The notes below the pieces were generated by a model. That model was given only the letters and a program-made list of their open reading frames with translations, was not told where the DNA came from and made no database searches. Positions 45,195 through 52,928 of a stretch of 64,000 nucleotides of DNA are shown here, piece after piece (the stretch's first letter is position 1; each line of letters begins with the position of its first letter). Made by a program: the position numbers and the translations under genes. Origin of the DNA: Kaistella sp. (lineage in GTDB: Bacteria > Bacteroidota > Bacteroidia > Flavobacteriales > Weeksellaceae); contig JAIBEW010000017.1 of the NCBI GenBank assembly GCA_019459085.1, forward strand, positions 1-64,000, written 5' to 3'.

Positions 45195-45947
45195 ATGTCG
45201 CTCATCGCCATCAATACTTCACAAAATGTAAATATTAACTTCAATACCGCGAGTATCGGAGAAAGAATACTGGCATTTATTATAGATATGCTTATTAAAG
45301 GAGCTTATCTGCTGGTCGGTTTTCTGGTTTTCTTCCGGGTTTTCGATCTGGGGACGGTACTGGATGGGATGGACAATCTTTCGGTCACTGCTGTTTTTAT
45401 CCTTCTGACTTTACCCATTCATATTTATACTTTAGTTACTGAAAGTTTGTTTGAAGGACAGACCTTCGGTAAAAAAATCATGAAAATAAGGGTGGTGAAA
45501 ATTGACGGTTTTCAGGCGAGTTTCGGGGATTACCTGATCCGGTGGTTTTTCAGACTTGTGGATATTTTTTCAAATTCCGGAGTCGTGGGAGTCATCAGCA
45601 TGATTGTTTCAAAAAACAACCAGAGGCTTGGTGACATAGCATCCGGAAGCGCCGTGATTTCACTTAAAAACCAGGTCAACATTTCCCACACCATTCTGGA
45701 AAACCTTCAGGATGATTATGTGCCGGTTTTTCCGCAGGTAATCGCCCTTACTGATAATGATGTGAGAATTATTAAGGAAAACTACCAGAAAGCTCTTAAA
45801 ACAGATGACAGACAGGTTATCACCAAACTTTCAAATAAAATAAAAGAAACCCTAAAACTGGAAGTTGATGACAGAGAATTTACAGAAAGACGGTTTATTA
45901 ATGTCATCATAAAAGACTATAATTTTTATACCGGGAAAAACATCTAA
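45195..45947 (+). CDS. RDD family membrane protein
   Basis: A 250-residue protein with an RDD domain (residues about 15-155): SIGERILAFIIDMLIKGAYL with the first R and D, then GQTFGKKIMKIRVV and RWFFRLVDIFSNSG, and AISMIVSKNNQRLGDIASGS-type ending. It has four to five membrane helices. Known RDD proteins include a Na+/H+ antiporter, but most are uncharacterised. The C-terminal 90 residues are a soluble helical tail. It is divergent from the SpoIIM-like gene with a 22 bp gap. Confidence 0.88.
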   Translation: MSLIAINTSQNVNINFNTASIGERILAFIIDMLIKGAYLLVGFLVFFRVFDLGTVLDGMDNLSVTAVFILLTLPIHIYTLVTESLFEGQTFGKKIMKIRVVKIDGFQASFGDYLIRWFFRLVDIFSNSGVVGVISMIVSKNNQRLGDIASGSAVISLKNQVNISHTILENLQDDYVPVFPQVIALTDNDVRIIKENYQKALKTDDRQVITKLSNKIKETLKLEVDDREFTERRFINVIIKDYNFYTGKNI

Positions 45948-45956
45948 TTAATTTTA

Positions 45957-45984
45957 TGTACATTTAGATATCTAAAAAAGTACA
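45957..45984 (+). promoter_or_regulatory. Nested palindrome in front of the small GNAT gene
   Basis: TTTAGATATCTAAA (45963-45976) is a perfect 14-bp palindrome enclosed by TGTAC (45957-45961) and GTACA (45980-45984). It ends 3 nt before the ATG at 45988, so it could be an operator or a hairpin limiting translation. Confidence 0.4.
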
Positions 45985-45987
45985 ATA

Positions 45988-46278
45988 ATGAAATATGACA
46001 ATATTAAATCAGGAAACGGAGGCGTTATTACGCTGAATAATGAAACGGATGAAGTCGGCAGACTGACCTACACCATTTTTCCGGAAGAAAATAAGATGAT
46101 CATTTCCTTTGTTTTGGTTCATCCCAAATTTGAAGGCCGCGGAATGGGTAAATTTTTGGTAGATGAAGCGCTGAAATTCGCCAGAGAGAACAACTGGAAG
46201 GTATATCCACACTGTTCTTACGCAAGAAGCGTCATGAACAGGATGAACGACGTAGAAGATATTCTTCTTCAACGATAA
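45988..46278 (+). CDS. Small GNAT-family N-acetyltransferase (YidJ/GCN5-related)
   Basis: A 96-residue GCN5-related protein of the short YidJ-like type (N-acetyltransf_4). IISFVLVHPKFEGRGMGKFL has the beta strand and the acetyl-CoA loop G-R-G-M-G-K; VYPHCSYARSVMNR supplies the conserved Cys and Tyr. The substrate is unknown. It converges on yebC at a shared terminator. Confidence 0.85.
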   Translation: MKYDNIKSGNGGVITLNNETDEVGRLTYTIFPEENKMIISFVLVHPKFEGRGMGKFLVDEALKFARENNWKVYPHCSYARSVMNRMNDVEDILLQR

Positions 46279-46280
46279 AC

Positions 46281-46313
46281 AAAAAAGCTCAAAGAAAATC
46301 TTTGAGCTTTTTG
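46281..46313. terminator. Bidirectional terminator between GNAT and yebC
   Basis: AAGCTCAAAGA (46285-46295) pairs with TCTTTGAGCTT (46299-46309), loop AAA, flanked by A- and T-runs. Confidence 0.92.
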
Positions 46314-46322
46314 TTTTCTGAA

Positions 46323-47063
46323 TTAAAGGCTTTCCATTAATTCGTCTGTAATTTCCATATTGTGATAAACGTTCTGCACATCGTCATCTTCCTCAAAACG
46401 GTCGAGCATTTTCATGTTGGCTTTAAACTGTTCCTCGGTAACCTCTTTGGTGTTGTTGGCTATTCTCTGGAGTTCCGCACTCTTCACTTCGATATTCAGT
46501 TCATCAAGCTTATGGGAAAGGGCTCCGAAATCCTCGAACGCAGTCGTTAACATGACTTCCTCTTCATCGCTGTCGATTTCTTCGGCACCACCGTCAATCA
46601 TTTCCATTTCAAAATCGTCCCAATCCATTTTAATCTGGGACTTATCGAGAGAGAATATTCCCTTACGGTCAAAAACAAAGGCGAGTTCACCGTTTTTCCC
46701 TAAGTTACCGTCGAATTTATTGAAGATCGCTCTAACATTTGCAACGGTTCTGGTGGTGTTGTTGGTAGTACATTCCACGAAAAATGCTACTCCGCCCTGC
46801 CCGTAACCTTCATATGTAATTTCTTCGTAGTTTTCCGCATCGGCGCCGCTCGCTTTTTTAATGGCTCTCTCTACATTGTCTTTCGGCATGTTGGCGCCTT
46901 TTGCATTCTGGATGCATCTTCTTAGCGCAGGATTGGCGTCTGCATCAGGACCACCAGCTTTCACTGCCAATGCGATATCTTTACCGATTTTTGAAAACGA
47001 TTTGGCCATTTTATCCCAGCGGGCCATCTTTGATGCTTTTCTGTATTCGAATGCGCGTCCCAT
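46323..47063 (-). CDS. yebC: YebC/PmpR family regulator
   Basis: A 246-residue protein with the signature N-terminus MGRAFEYRKASKMARWDKMA, then FSKIGKDIALAVKAGGPDAD and KGANMPKDNVERAIKKASGA. YebC/TACO1-type proteins bind DNA or help ribosomes through Pro-rich stalls; which role applies here is unknown. It has a good -7 element and is followed by a shared terminator. Confidence 0.95.
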   Translation of the reverse strand: MGRAFEYRKASKMARWDKMAKSFSKIGKDIALAVKAGGPDADANPALRRCIQNAKGANMPKDNVERAIKKASGADAENYEEITYEGYGQGGVAFFVECTTNNTTRTVANVRAIFNKFDGNLGKNGELAFVFDRKGIFSLDKSQIKMDWDDFEMEMIDGGAEEIDSDEEEVMLTTAFEDFGALSHKLDELNIEVKSAELQRIANNTKEVTEEQFKANMKMLDRFEEDDDVQNVYHNMEITDELMESL

Positions 47064-47084
47064 AATTATAAATTTTTATGACTG

Positions 47085-47092
47085 CAAAAATA
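47085..47092 (-). promoter_or_regulatory. -7 promoter element for yebC
   Basis: TATTTTTG on the minus strand, 21 nt before the ATG at 47063. Confidence 0.5.
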
Positions 47093-47102
47093 CAAATTTG
47101 TA

Positions 47103-47134
47103 CATAAAAAAACACCCTCGAAACGAGGGTGTTT
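47103..47134 (-). terminator. Terminator of the OmpA-like gene
   Basis: AAACACCCTCG (47110-47120) pairs perfectly with CGAGGGTGTTT (47124-47134), loop AAA; the minus strand then reads seven Ts. It is 20 nt past the stop at 47154. Confidence 0.93.
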
Positions 47135-47153
47135 AAATATTTAGAAAAATATA

Positions 47154-48599
47154 TTATTTTCTCTTTTTAGCCGGAGCTTTTACTGGTACGTCTGATTTTT
47201 GATAAGTCGACCATTCTGTGTTGTCTTCGATTGCTCTTACAACAACTTTTCTGTCTTGTTGTCTTTCTGCATCTGAAGCGCTTTCAGAAATTACAGCTTT
47301 AGACTCACCAACACCGATAGATTTAAGTGCATTTGCATCAACACCTCTTGCATCTAGTGCGGCAACTACTGCAGCAGCTCTTCTTCTTGAAAGGTCTAGG
47401 TTATAAGCCTCAGAACCTTTTCTATCAGTTTGACCTTCTAGTAAATAATTACCTCCGTCGTTTTTGATAATTGTTGAAGCAGCATCTAATCTTGAACCTG
47501 ACTCAGCTTTGATTGTAGCCTTGTTGAAATCAAAATAAATATTTTTCAACTCAGTTTCAACTTCAGTAGCTGTTACAGTTTTAGGTTTAGGACAACCGTT
47601 GTATTGAGCTAATCCAGGAACTGTAGGACAAGCATCATCTTTATCAAGGATACCATCTCCGTCTGTATCTGGCCAAGGACAACCGTTGTTTTCAGCTGGA
47701 CCTGCCACTGTAGGACAAGCATCATCTTTATCAACGATTCCGTCTCCGTCAGTATCTGGCCAAGGACAACCTTGGTTTTCAACTGGACCGGCAACATCTG
47801 GACATTGGTCATCTTTATCTGGAATGCCGTCTCCATCTGTATCAGGACATCCCTGGAACTCCACTAAACCTGGAGTATCCGGACATAAATCATCTTTATC
47901 TAAGATACCATCTTTGTCTCTGTCTCTTTGTCCAAATCTGAACAATAAAGAAGCAGAAGCCTGCCAGAAATTAGGAACGTTTGATTTGTCATTGAATGGT
48001 GTAGAAACATAATCGCCCTGAAGTCCTAAACCAAAACTTTTGGTAATCCAGAAATTGGACCCAATACCAATAGGAACAGCAAAATGATTTGCTTTACCTA
48101 CTCTTGAACTATTTGTATCATAGCCAATCAGCACGTTTTCATTAGCTGCATCTGTTCTTGGAAAGCTAAGACCTGAATAATCATGTCTTAAATAACTTGC
48201 TCCAACTCTTAAATAAGGATCGAACCAAGATTCTTCATTCCAAAGGGCATTACCTTTGAACTGTAAACCAAGACCTGTCATTAACATGAATTCTTTGCCC
48301 ATGCCAAATCTCTTGTTGTCTACATTACCAACAGAAGTCTGCCAGTCTAGAACCAACCAAGACATTAAGTTTCTTGCTACGGTTAATTTGGATAATGGTG
48401 GAGTAATAGTGTAATTGTTAATACTGAAAACTTTGTCGAAGTTGTCAAATTTATTACCTAAATTTCCATTTGCCACACCCATGTGGTTCACACCATGAGC
48501 ACCAACCCCGATAAGCCACGGGTTAGTGGTGGTCTGTGCGAATACAGTAGAGGCAACAGTAAGTGCCAATGCTGAAATTCCTAATTTTAGATTTTTCAT
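47154..48599 (-). CDS. OmpA family outer membrane protein with TSP3 repeats
   Basis: A 481-residue outer membrane protein (signal peptide MKNLKLGISALALTVASTVF, cleaved before QTTTNPW). Residues about 22-225 form an 8-strand-type beta barrel, 228-335 four calcium-binding thrombospondin type 3 repeats (DTDGDGIVDKDDACPTVAG), and 345-460 the OmpA peptidoglycan-binding domain (IYFDFNKATIKAESG, TDRKGSEAYNLDLSRRRA). It anchors the outer membrane to the wall and is a major abundant protein in this group. The C-terminus is Lys-rich (VPVKAPAKKRK). It has a consensus promoter and a strong terminator. Confidence 0.95.
   Translation of the reverse strand: MKNLKLGISALALTVASTVFAQTTTNPWLIGVGAHGVNHMGVANGNLGNKFDNFDKVFSINNYTITPPLSKLTVARNLMSWLVLDWQTSVGNVDNKRFGMGKEFMLMTGLGLQFKGNALWNEESWFDPYLRVGASYLRHDYSGLSFPRTDAANENVLIGYDTNSSRVGKANHFAVPIGIGSNFWITKSFGLGLQGDYVSTPFNDKSNVPNFWQASASLLFRFGQRDRDKDGILDKDDLCPDTPGLVEFQGCPDTDGDGIPDKDDQCPDVAGPVENQGCPWPDTDGDGIVDKDDACPTVAGPAENNGCPWPDTDGDGILDKDDACPTVPGLAQYNGCPKPKTVTATEVETELKNIYFDFNKATIKAESGSRLDAASTIIKNDGGNYLLEGQTDRKGSEAYNLDLSRRRAAAVVAALDARGVDANALKSIGVGESKAVISESASDAERQQDRKVVVRAIEDNTEWSTYQKSDVPVKAPAKKRK
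47583..47930 (-). repeat. Tandem TSP3 repeats inside the OmpA-like gene
   Basis: Four units of about 26-29 codons encode DxDGDGIxDKDDxCPxxxG patterns with aspartate-rich calcium loops. DNA similarity between the last three units is high, so unit number could vary between strains. Confidence 0.85.
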
Positions 48600-48628
48600 A
48601 GAATTAAATGATTAAATAATTGATATTG

Positions 48629-48660
48629 CAAAATAAATATAAATTTTCTTTATAAACAAA
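48629..48660 (-). promoter_or_regulatory. Promoter of the OmpA-like gene
   Basis: Minus strand: TTTG (48660-48657), a 20-nt spacer and TTATTTTG (48636-48629), one mismatch from TAnnTTTG. The ATG at 48599 is 29 nt downstream. Confidence 0.55.
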
Positions 48661-48676
48661 GATTTTTCGTGTTTTT

Positions 48677-49135
48677 TTAACTTTTCTTTAATATTCTGTC
48701 GAGATTTCTTTTATTTTCTCTGTCTTTTATACTTTCCCTCTTGTCAAAGAGTTTTTTTCCTCTTGCTAAAGCAATCAAAACCTTCGCTTTACCATTATTA
48801 TTGATATACAGTTTCAAAGGTACGATTGTATTTCCGGCATCTTTAAGTTTTTTCTCAAATTTCTGCAGTTCTCTTTTATGAAGAAGCAGTTTCCGTTCCC
48901 TTTTTGTTTTATGGTTGTAAAAAGTTCCCAGCTTATATTCATCAATCATCATATTAATGATATACAATTCACCGTCTATAAACTGGCAGAAAGACTCGGT
49001 AATACTGGCTTTTGAAGATCGAAGTGATTTTATTTCAGTTCCAGTAAGCACCATTCCCGCTTCAGTTTCTTCAAGAAGCTCATATTCAAACCGTGCGCGT
49101 TTGTTAAGGATGGTAACTGATTTTTCTATTTTCAT
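48677..49135 (-). CDS. smpB: SsrA-binding protein SmpB
   Basis: A 152-residue protein that binds tmRNA and brings it to stalled ribosomes. Visible: LNKRARFEYELLEETEAGMV, LTGTEIKSLRSSKASITESF, LYIINMMIDEYKLGTFYNH and the basic C-terminal tail RESIKDRENKRNLDRILKKS. The tmRNA gene itself is not in this window. It is divergent from the ABC-F gene, with 166 bp between them in which I see only the ABC-F promoter. Confidence 0.95.
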   Translation of the reverse strand: MKIEKSVTILNKRARFEYELLEETEAGMVLTGTEIKSLRSSKASITESFCQFIDGELYIINMMIDEYKLGTFYNHKTKRERKLLLHKRELQKFEKKLKDAGNTIVPLKLYINNNGKAKVLIALARGKKLFDKRESIKDRENKRNLDRILKKS

Positions 49136-49273
49136 AAGAGTTCTGCCAAACAGAAGTTATTTCTTAATTTTATTACAACAAATGCTAAAATCTCTTAAAT
49201 TCTGACAATCATATTTCACATTTATGCTGCGAACAAAGGATTTACGGATTATATAAAACCCAAATTCTTTTCG

Positions 49274-49281
49274 TAATTTTG
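49274..49281 (+). promoter_or_regulatory. -7 promoter element for the ABC-F gene
   Basis: TAATTTTG matches TAnnTTTG, 20 nt before the ATG at 49302. Confidence 0.5.
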
Positions 49282-49301
49282 CAGCAAATTTACAAAACAA
49301 T

Positions 49302-50924
49302 ATGTTAACAGTATCTAATTTATCACTACAATTCGGGAAAAGAGTTCTATTTGATGATGTAAACATCATGTTTACGAAAGGGAACTGCTATGGGATTATC
49401 GGCGCAAACGGTGCCGGAAAATCCACTTTCCTTAAAATACTTACCGGAAAACAGGATCCAACAACAGGGAATATTTCACTTGAGCCGGGTAAAAGAATGT
49501 CGGTTCTGGAGCAGGATCACTTCGCTTACGACAGTTATACGGTTCTGGATACCGTTTTCAGAGGAAATAAAAAACTTTTTGATATTAAAGAGCAGATGGA
49601 TGCGCTCTATGCAAAGGAAGATTTCTCGGATGCAGACGGTATTAAAGCCGGAGAACTTGGCGTAATTTACGACGAAATGGGGGGCTGGAATTCTGAATCT
49701 GATGCCATGACGATGCTTTCTAACGTCGGAATTAAGGACGAAATGCACTACCAGATGATGGGAGAGCTCGAAAATCAAAACAAAGTAAAAGTTCTTCTTG
49801 CACAGGCTTTGTTCGGAAATCCTGATGTGCTGATTCTGGATGAGCCTACGAATGACCTTGATATTGAAACTATTGCCTGGCTCGAAGATTTTCTCGCAGA
49901 TTACGAAAACACCGTGATTGTGGTATCGCATGACCGTCACTTCCTGGATACAGTCTGTACCAATATTGCCGATTTAGATTACTCCAAATTAAACCTGTAC
50001 ACCGGAAACTACTCTTTCTGGTACCAAGCTTCACAGTTGGCAACCCGTCAGCGTCAGCAGGCGAATAAAAAAGCCGAGGAAAAGAAAAAAGAACTTCAGG
50101 ACTTCATCGCACGATTCTCATCCAACGTTGCAAAAGCAAAACAGGCCACTGCACGTAAAAAAATGATCGATAAACTGAATATCGAAGACATCAAACCTAC
50201 TTCAAGACGTTATCCTGCCATTATTTTCGATACAGAAAGGGAAGCTGGAGACCAAATCCTCGAAATCAAGGATCTGGAAAAAACAAAAGACGGCGAACTT
50301 TTATTCTCCAATGTCAATCTTAATCTTAAAAAAGGTGACAAAGTTGCTATCCTTTCCAAAAACAGTTTGGCAATCACCGAGTTTTTCGAGATTCTTGGAG
50401 GAAATACACAAGCAGATAAAGGAGCCTTCAATTGGGGAATTACCACCAACCAGTCTTATATGCCGCTTGACAATACCAGTTTCTTTCAGGAAGACATCAA
50501 TTTAGTCGATTGGCTTCGTCAGTATACCAAAAATGATGACGAGCGTCATGAAGAATACATGAGAGGATTCCTAGGGAAAATGCTTTTTTCCGGAGATGAA
50601 GCTTTAAAATCATGTACCGTTCTTTCGGGAGGAGAAAAAATGCGCTGCATGTTCTCGAGAATGATGCTGCAGAGAGCCAATGTTCTTCTGCTTGATGAGC
50701 CTACCAATCACCTGGATCTTGAAAGTATCACGACTTTAAATAATTCTTTAACCAGTTTCAAAGGAACCTTGCTTTTGGCTTCTCATGACCACGAAATGCT
50801 TGAAACAGTCTGTAACAGGATTATTGAACTGACTCCAAAAGGAATCATCGACCGTGAAATGACGTACGATGAATATCTCGCCGATAAAAAAGTAAAAGAA
50901 CTTCAGGAACAGATGTATTCTTAA
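49302..50924 (+). CDS. ABC-F family ATPase with degenerate second Walker A
   Basis: A 540-residue cytoplasmic ATPase with two ABC domains and no membrane segment, the ABC-F layout of ribosome-acting factors (YbiT/EttA type). Domain 1 has GANGAGKST and LILDEPTNDLDIETI; a charged linker (QQANKKAEEKKKELQDF) follows; domain 2 has LSGGEKMRCMFSRMMLQ and LLLDEPTNHLDLESI. In domain 2 the P-loop reads AILSKNSLAITEFF, with Ile 358 where the essential Lys should be, so nucleotide binding there is probably altered. The usual role is rescuing or protecting ribosomes. It has its own promoter and terminator. Confidence 0.92.
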   Translation: MLTVSNLSLQFGKRVLFDDVNIMFTKGNCYGIIGANGAGKSTFLKILTGKQDPTTGNISLEPGKRMSVLEQDHFAYDSYTVLDTVFRGNKKLFDIKEQMDALYAKEDFSDADGIKAGELGVIYDEMGGWNSESDAMTMLSNVGIKDEMHYQMMGELENQNKVKVLLAQALFGNPDVLILDEPTNDLDIETIAWLEDFLADYENTVIVVSHDRHFLDTVCTNIADLDYSKLNLYTGNYSFWYQASQLATRQRQQANKKAEEKKKELQDFIARFSSNVAKAKQATARKKMIDKLNIEDIKPTSRRYPAIIFDTEREAGDQILEIKDLEKTKDGELLFSNVNLNLKKGDKVAILSKNSLAITEFFEILGGNTQADKGAFNWGITTNQSYMPLDNTSFFQEDINLVDWLRQYTKNDDERHEEYMRGFLGKMLFSGDEALKSCTVLSGGEKMRCMFSRMMLQRANVLLLDEPTNHLDLESITTLNNSLTSFKGTLLLASHDHEMLETVCNRIIELTPKGIIDREMTYDEYLADKKVKELQEQMYS

Positions 50925-50954
50925 ATTCAACGACACAATCTTAATAAATATCTT

Positions 50955-50984
50955 AACCGCTCAATTTCTGAGCGGTTTTTATTT
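50955..50984 (+). terminator. Terminator of the ABC-F gene
   Basis: AACCGCTCA (50955-50963) pairs with TGAGCGGTT (50969-50977), loop 5 nt, followed by TTTATTT. Confidence 0.9.
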
Positions 50985-50997
50985 GACTTTAAAAAAA

Positions 50998-51033
50998 CTA
51001 AAAAACCCTTTCAAAAAAATTGAAAAGGGTTTT
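50998..51033 (-). terminator. Terminator of the ferritin-like gene pair
   Basis: AAAACCCTTT (51002-51011) pairs with AAAGGGTTTT (51024-51033), with an A/T-rich loop; the minus strand continues with a T-run. It lies 22 nt past the stop at 51056. Confidence 0.8.
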
Positions 51034-51055
51034 ACGAAAAATTTATTTAAGTGAT

Positions 51056-51871
51056 TTATACGATGAACAATCCAGCAATTGCAGCTGCGTCAGTTCCCGA
51101 CAGCACCTCATCATAAGCCGCAGATCCTGCTGCAGCTCCAAAAAGGGCTGACGTATTAAATCCAGCCTGGTTCGTATTGTTTTCGCCGGCATACACCGCA
51201 TCAGTGGCTGCAGGCATGTTTCCACCGTTCGAAAGCTCTATCCATCCTTTGTTCATTCTCATTCTTCTAACCTGTGAAGCGTGTCTTGCTTCTACGGAAT
51301 GAATTTGTAATGCAGCCTGAAGAATGGCTTTGTTGGAAGCCACATTTCCTGCCTGTCCTTTATATGCTCTCACTCCTGTATCTTCAAAAGCCTGAGCCAG
51401 AACCAAAAACTGCTGATAATCTGTAAAAGGCTGGAAATTTCCTCCTGCGGTAAAATCAAACGTCGGTTTGGCTACAGGTGTAGTTCCGAGCGAAGTAATG
51501 GCTGCCTGTAAAAAAGCCACGTGAGCCGTTTCATGTTTTCCGATCTGTTGGAAGACCACTTTGTCCGCCACTGGGATTAAACTTCCGGCTGCAAGTCCTG
51601 TTGCATAATATTCATCTTCAAGATATTCTAAAGTTAATGCCAATTGCAAAGCATCAATTAGTGGAGTTGCGAGTGCAAAAGAAGTGGTGGAAGCGGTGGT
51701 AGTTTCTGCTTTAGCGGAAGTAGCCATAAAAGAACCCAATCCTAACGGCACACTTGCAATTGCTGCTTTTTTTCCAAAATTTGAAATTTCGGTAAGGCTT
51801 CCGGAACGGGACGTCATATTTGTGAAGAATTGATCGTCCGACAGTTTATCTAATATTTTAAGTAAGTTCAT
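51056..51871 (-). CDS. Exported ferritin-like domain protein
   Basis: A 271-residue protein with a long N-terminal region and a hydrophobic export segment (KKAAIASVPLGLGSFMA, cleavage likely after SAKA at 55). The mature part is a four-helix ferritin-like bundle with ALTLEYLEDEYYATGL, KHETAHVAFLQAAI (E-x-x-H) and HSVEARHASQVRRMR (E-x-x-H), the ligands of a diiron centre. Similar proteins are described in Bacteroidota as ferritin-like or desiccation-related; activity is unknown. It is 36 nt downstream of the paralogous Tat lipoprotein gene and ends at a terminator, so the two form an operon. Confidence 0.85.
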   Translation of the reverse strand: MNLLKILDKLSDDQFFTNMTSRSGSLTEISNFGKKAAIASVPLGLGSFMATSAKAETTTASTTSFALATPLIDALQLALTLEYLEDEYYATGLAAGSLIPVADKVVFQQIGKHETAHVAFLQAAITSLGTTPVAKPTFDFTAGGNFQPFTDYQQFLVLAQAFEDTGVRAYKGQAGNVASNKAILQAALQIHSVEARHASQVRRMRMNKGWIELSNGGNMPAATDAVYAGENNTNQAGFNTSALFGAAAGSAAYDEVLSGTDAAAIAGLFIV

Positions 51872-51907
51872 AATGTTATTTTTTGAAATTAAAAATTAAA
51901 GGAAAAA

Positions 51908-52615
51908 TTAACCGATATTCTGCTCTTTCCAGGTGAATGGTGTTTTAAAGAAGCCACCAGCAGCCATTACGATATCTTTCGGTTCTTTTGCAAGGTCCAA
52001 ACCATTTACATCAATCACATCATCTCCTGAAAAATCTGCTGAGCCCGGATTGATGATGTTTCTGATAGCTGACGCATGTCGTGCTTCCACCGAAACAATT
52101 TTCCCGGCAATGACTAAATAATCCAGATTGGTAATGTATTTTCCCGCTCCGTTGTAGGCTGCAACACCGGTATCTTCCAATGCTTTTGCAGTTGCCAGTA
52201 CCGAATTTCTGTTGTTGAAATCCACTCCGTCATATTTAAATTCAAGAGTTGGAAGAACATGACTTGTCGCTCCGCTGATCGCTGCTTTAAAAAAGTCCCT
52301 GTGCACGACTTCGTGATGGTAAAGATCTGTAAAAAGCTCTTTTTCTGCCATTGAAATTCCGGAGTAGAAATTATTTACCACTTTTGTATAAAAATCTGCT
52401 TCCAGTTGTTCCAGAGCGTAGGCATAATTCAGAATTCCGACATCTCCTTTACCAAGATCGAAGACCATGTCGTTCATGTTCATGTAATTATCATCGCGGC
52501 AGCCGGCTAAAGTAAGACCTGCAACCACGAGACCTACCCCGCCGAGTTTTAAAAAATTTCTTCTGTTGGTATCCAAAGTCGCTCCCTTATTAGATACATT
52601 GATCGTTTTTTCCAT
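51908..52615 (-). CDS. Exported ferritin-like domain lipoprotein, predicted Tat substrate
   Basis: A 235-residue paralogue of the downstream gene. The N-terminus has a twin-arginine motif (TNRRNFLK, R18-R19), a hydrophobic core (GVGLVVAGLTLAGC) and a lipobox at Cys 39, so it is predicted to be exported folded by Tat and then lipidated. The ferritin-like bundle has YALEQLEADFYTKVV, YHHEVVHRDFFKAAI and VSVEARHASAIRNI with the diiron E and H residues. Tat export fits a protein that takes up its metal in the cytoplasm. It is the first gene of the pair; tatA lies in the same window at 7.3 kb. Confidence 0.85.
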   Translation of the reverse strand: MEKTINVSNKGATLDTNRRNFLKLGGVGLVVAGLTLAGCRDDNYMNMNDMVFDLGKGDVGILNYAYALEQLEADFYTKVVNNFYSGISMAEKELFTDLYHHEVVHRDFFKAAISGATSHVLPTLEFKYDGVDFNNRNSVLATAKALEDTGVAAYNGAGKYITNLDYLVIAGKIVSVEARHASAIRNIINPGSADFSGDDVIDVNGLDLAKEPKDIVMAAGGFFKTPFTWKEQNIG

Positions 52616-52928
52616 AATGTTTTTTTTAATGATTAGTGGTCAATTAAATCTAACTACGAAAAAACTGAAACTACAGATTTGCATTTTTAAAAATTATCGG
52701 CAATTATTTATTAAGTTGTTAAAAATCAATGTCATAAATTTCATTGACATTCTTAATTATTCAAATTATTTTCAATTGTGATGAGATTGTAGTGTGTAAA
52801 AAAGGGAATTTATTGAAAAAAACAAGCACAAACAGCCGTTTCACTTTGCATAATTTCAATCCCGCAGTGCAGGTGTTTAAATCAGGAATTTGAGGAAAAA
52901 ACCTGATAATTTTTCCTATTTTTGTAAA
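52616..52928. other. Gene-free stretch between ferritin-like genes and recJ
   Basis: AT-rich, 313 bp, divergent promoter region. It holds the recJ -7 element (52917-52924) and an inverted repeat AATGTCA (52728-52734) / TGACATT (52745-52751) that could be an operator for either side. No clear TAnnTTTG is seen for the minus-strand gene; TAGATTTA close to its start is the best weak match. I see no small gene. Confidence 0.5.
52917..52924 (+). promoter_or_regulatory. -7 promoter element at the recJ start (leaderless)
   Basis: TATTTTTG ends 4 nt before the ATG at 52929, so transcription should begin at the start codon. It also shows that the TTG at 52890 is not the start. Confidence 0.6.

Noticed and set aside
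47583-47930. Regularly spaced DNA repeats resembling an array
   Set aside because: They are in-frame TSP3 protein repeats inside the OmpA-like gene, not CRISPR repeats; there are no unique spacers.
52890-52928. TTG start that lengthens RecJ by 13 residues
   Set aside because: The extension crosses the TATTTTTG element directly before ATG 52929.
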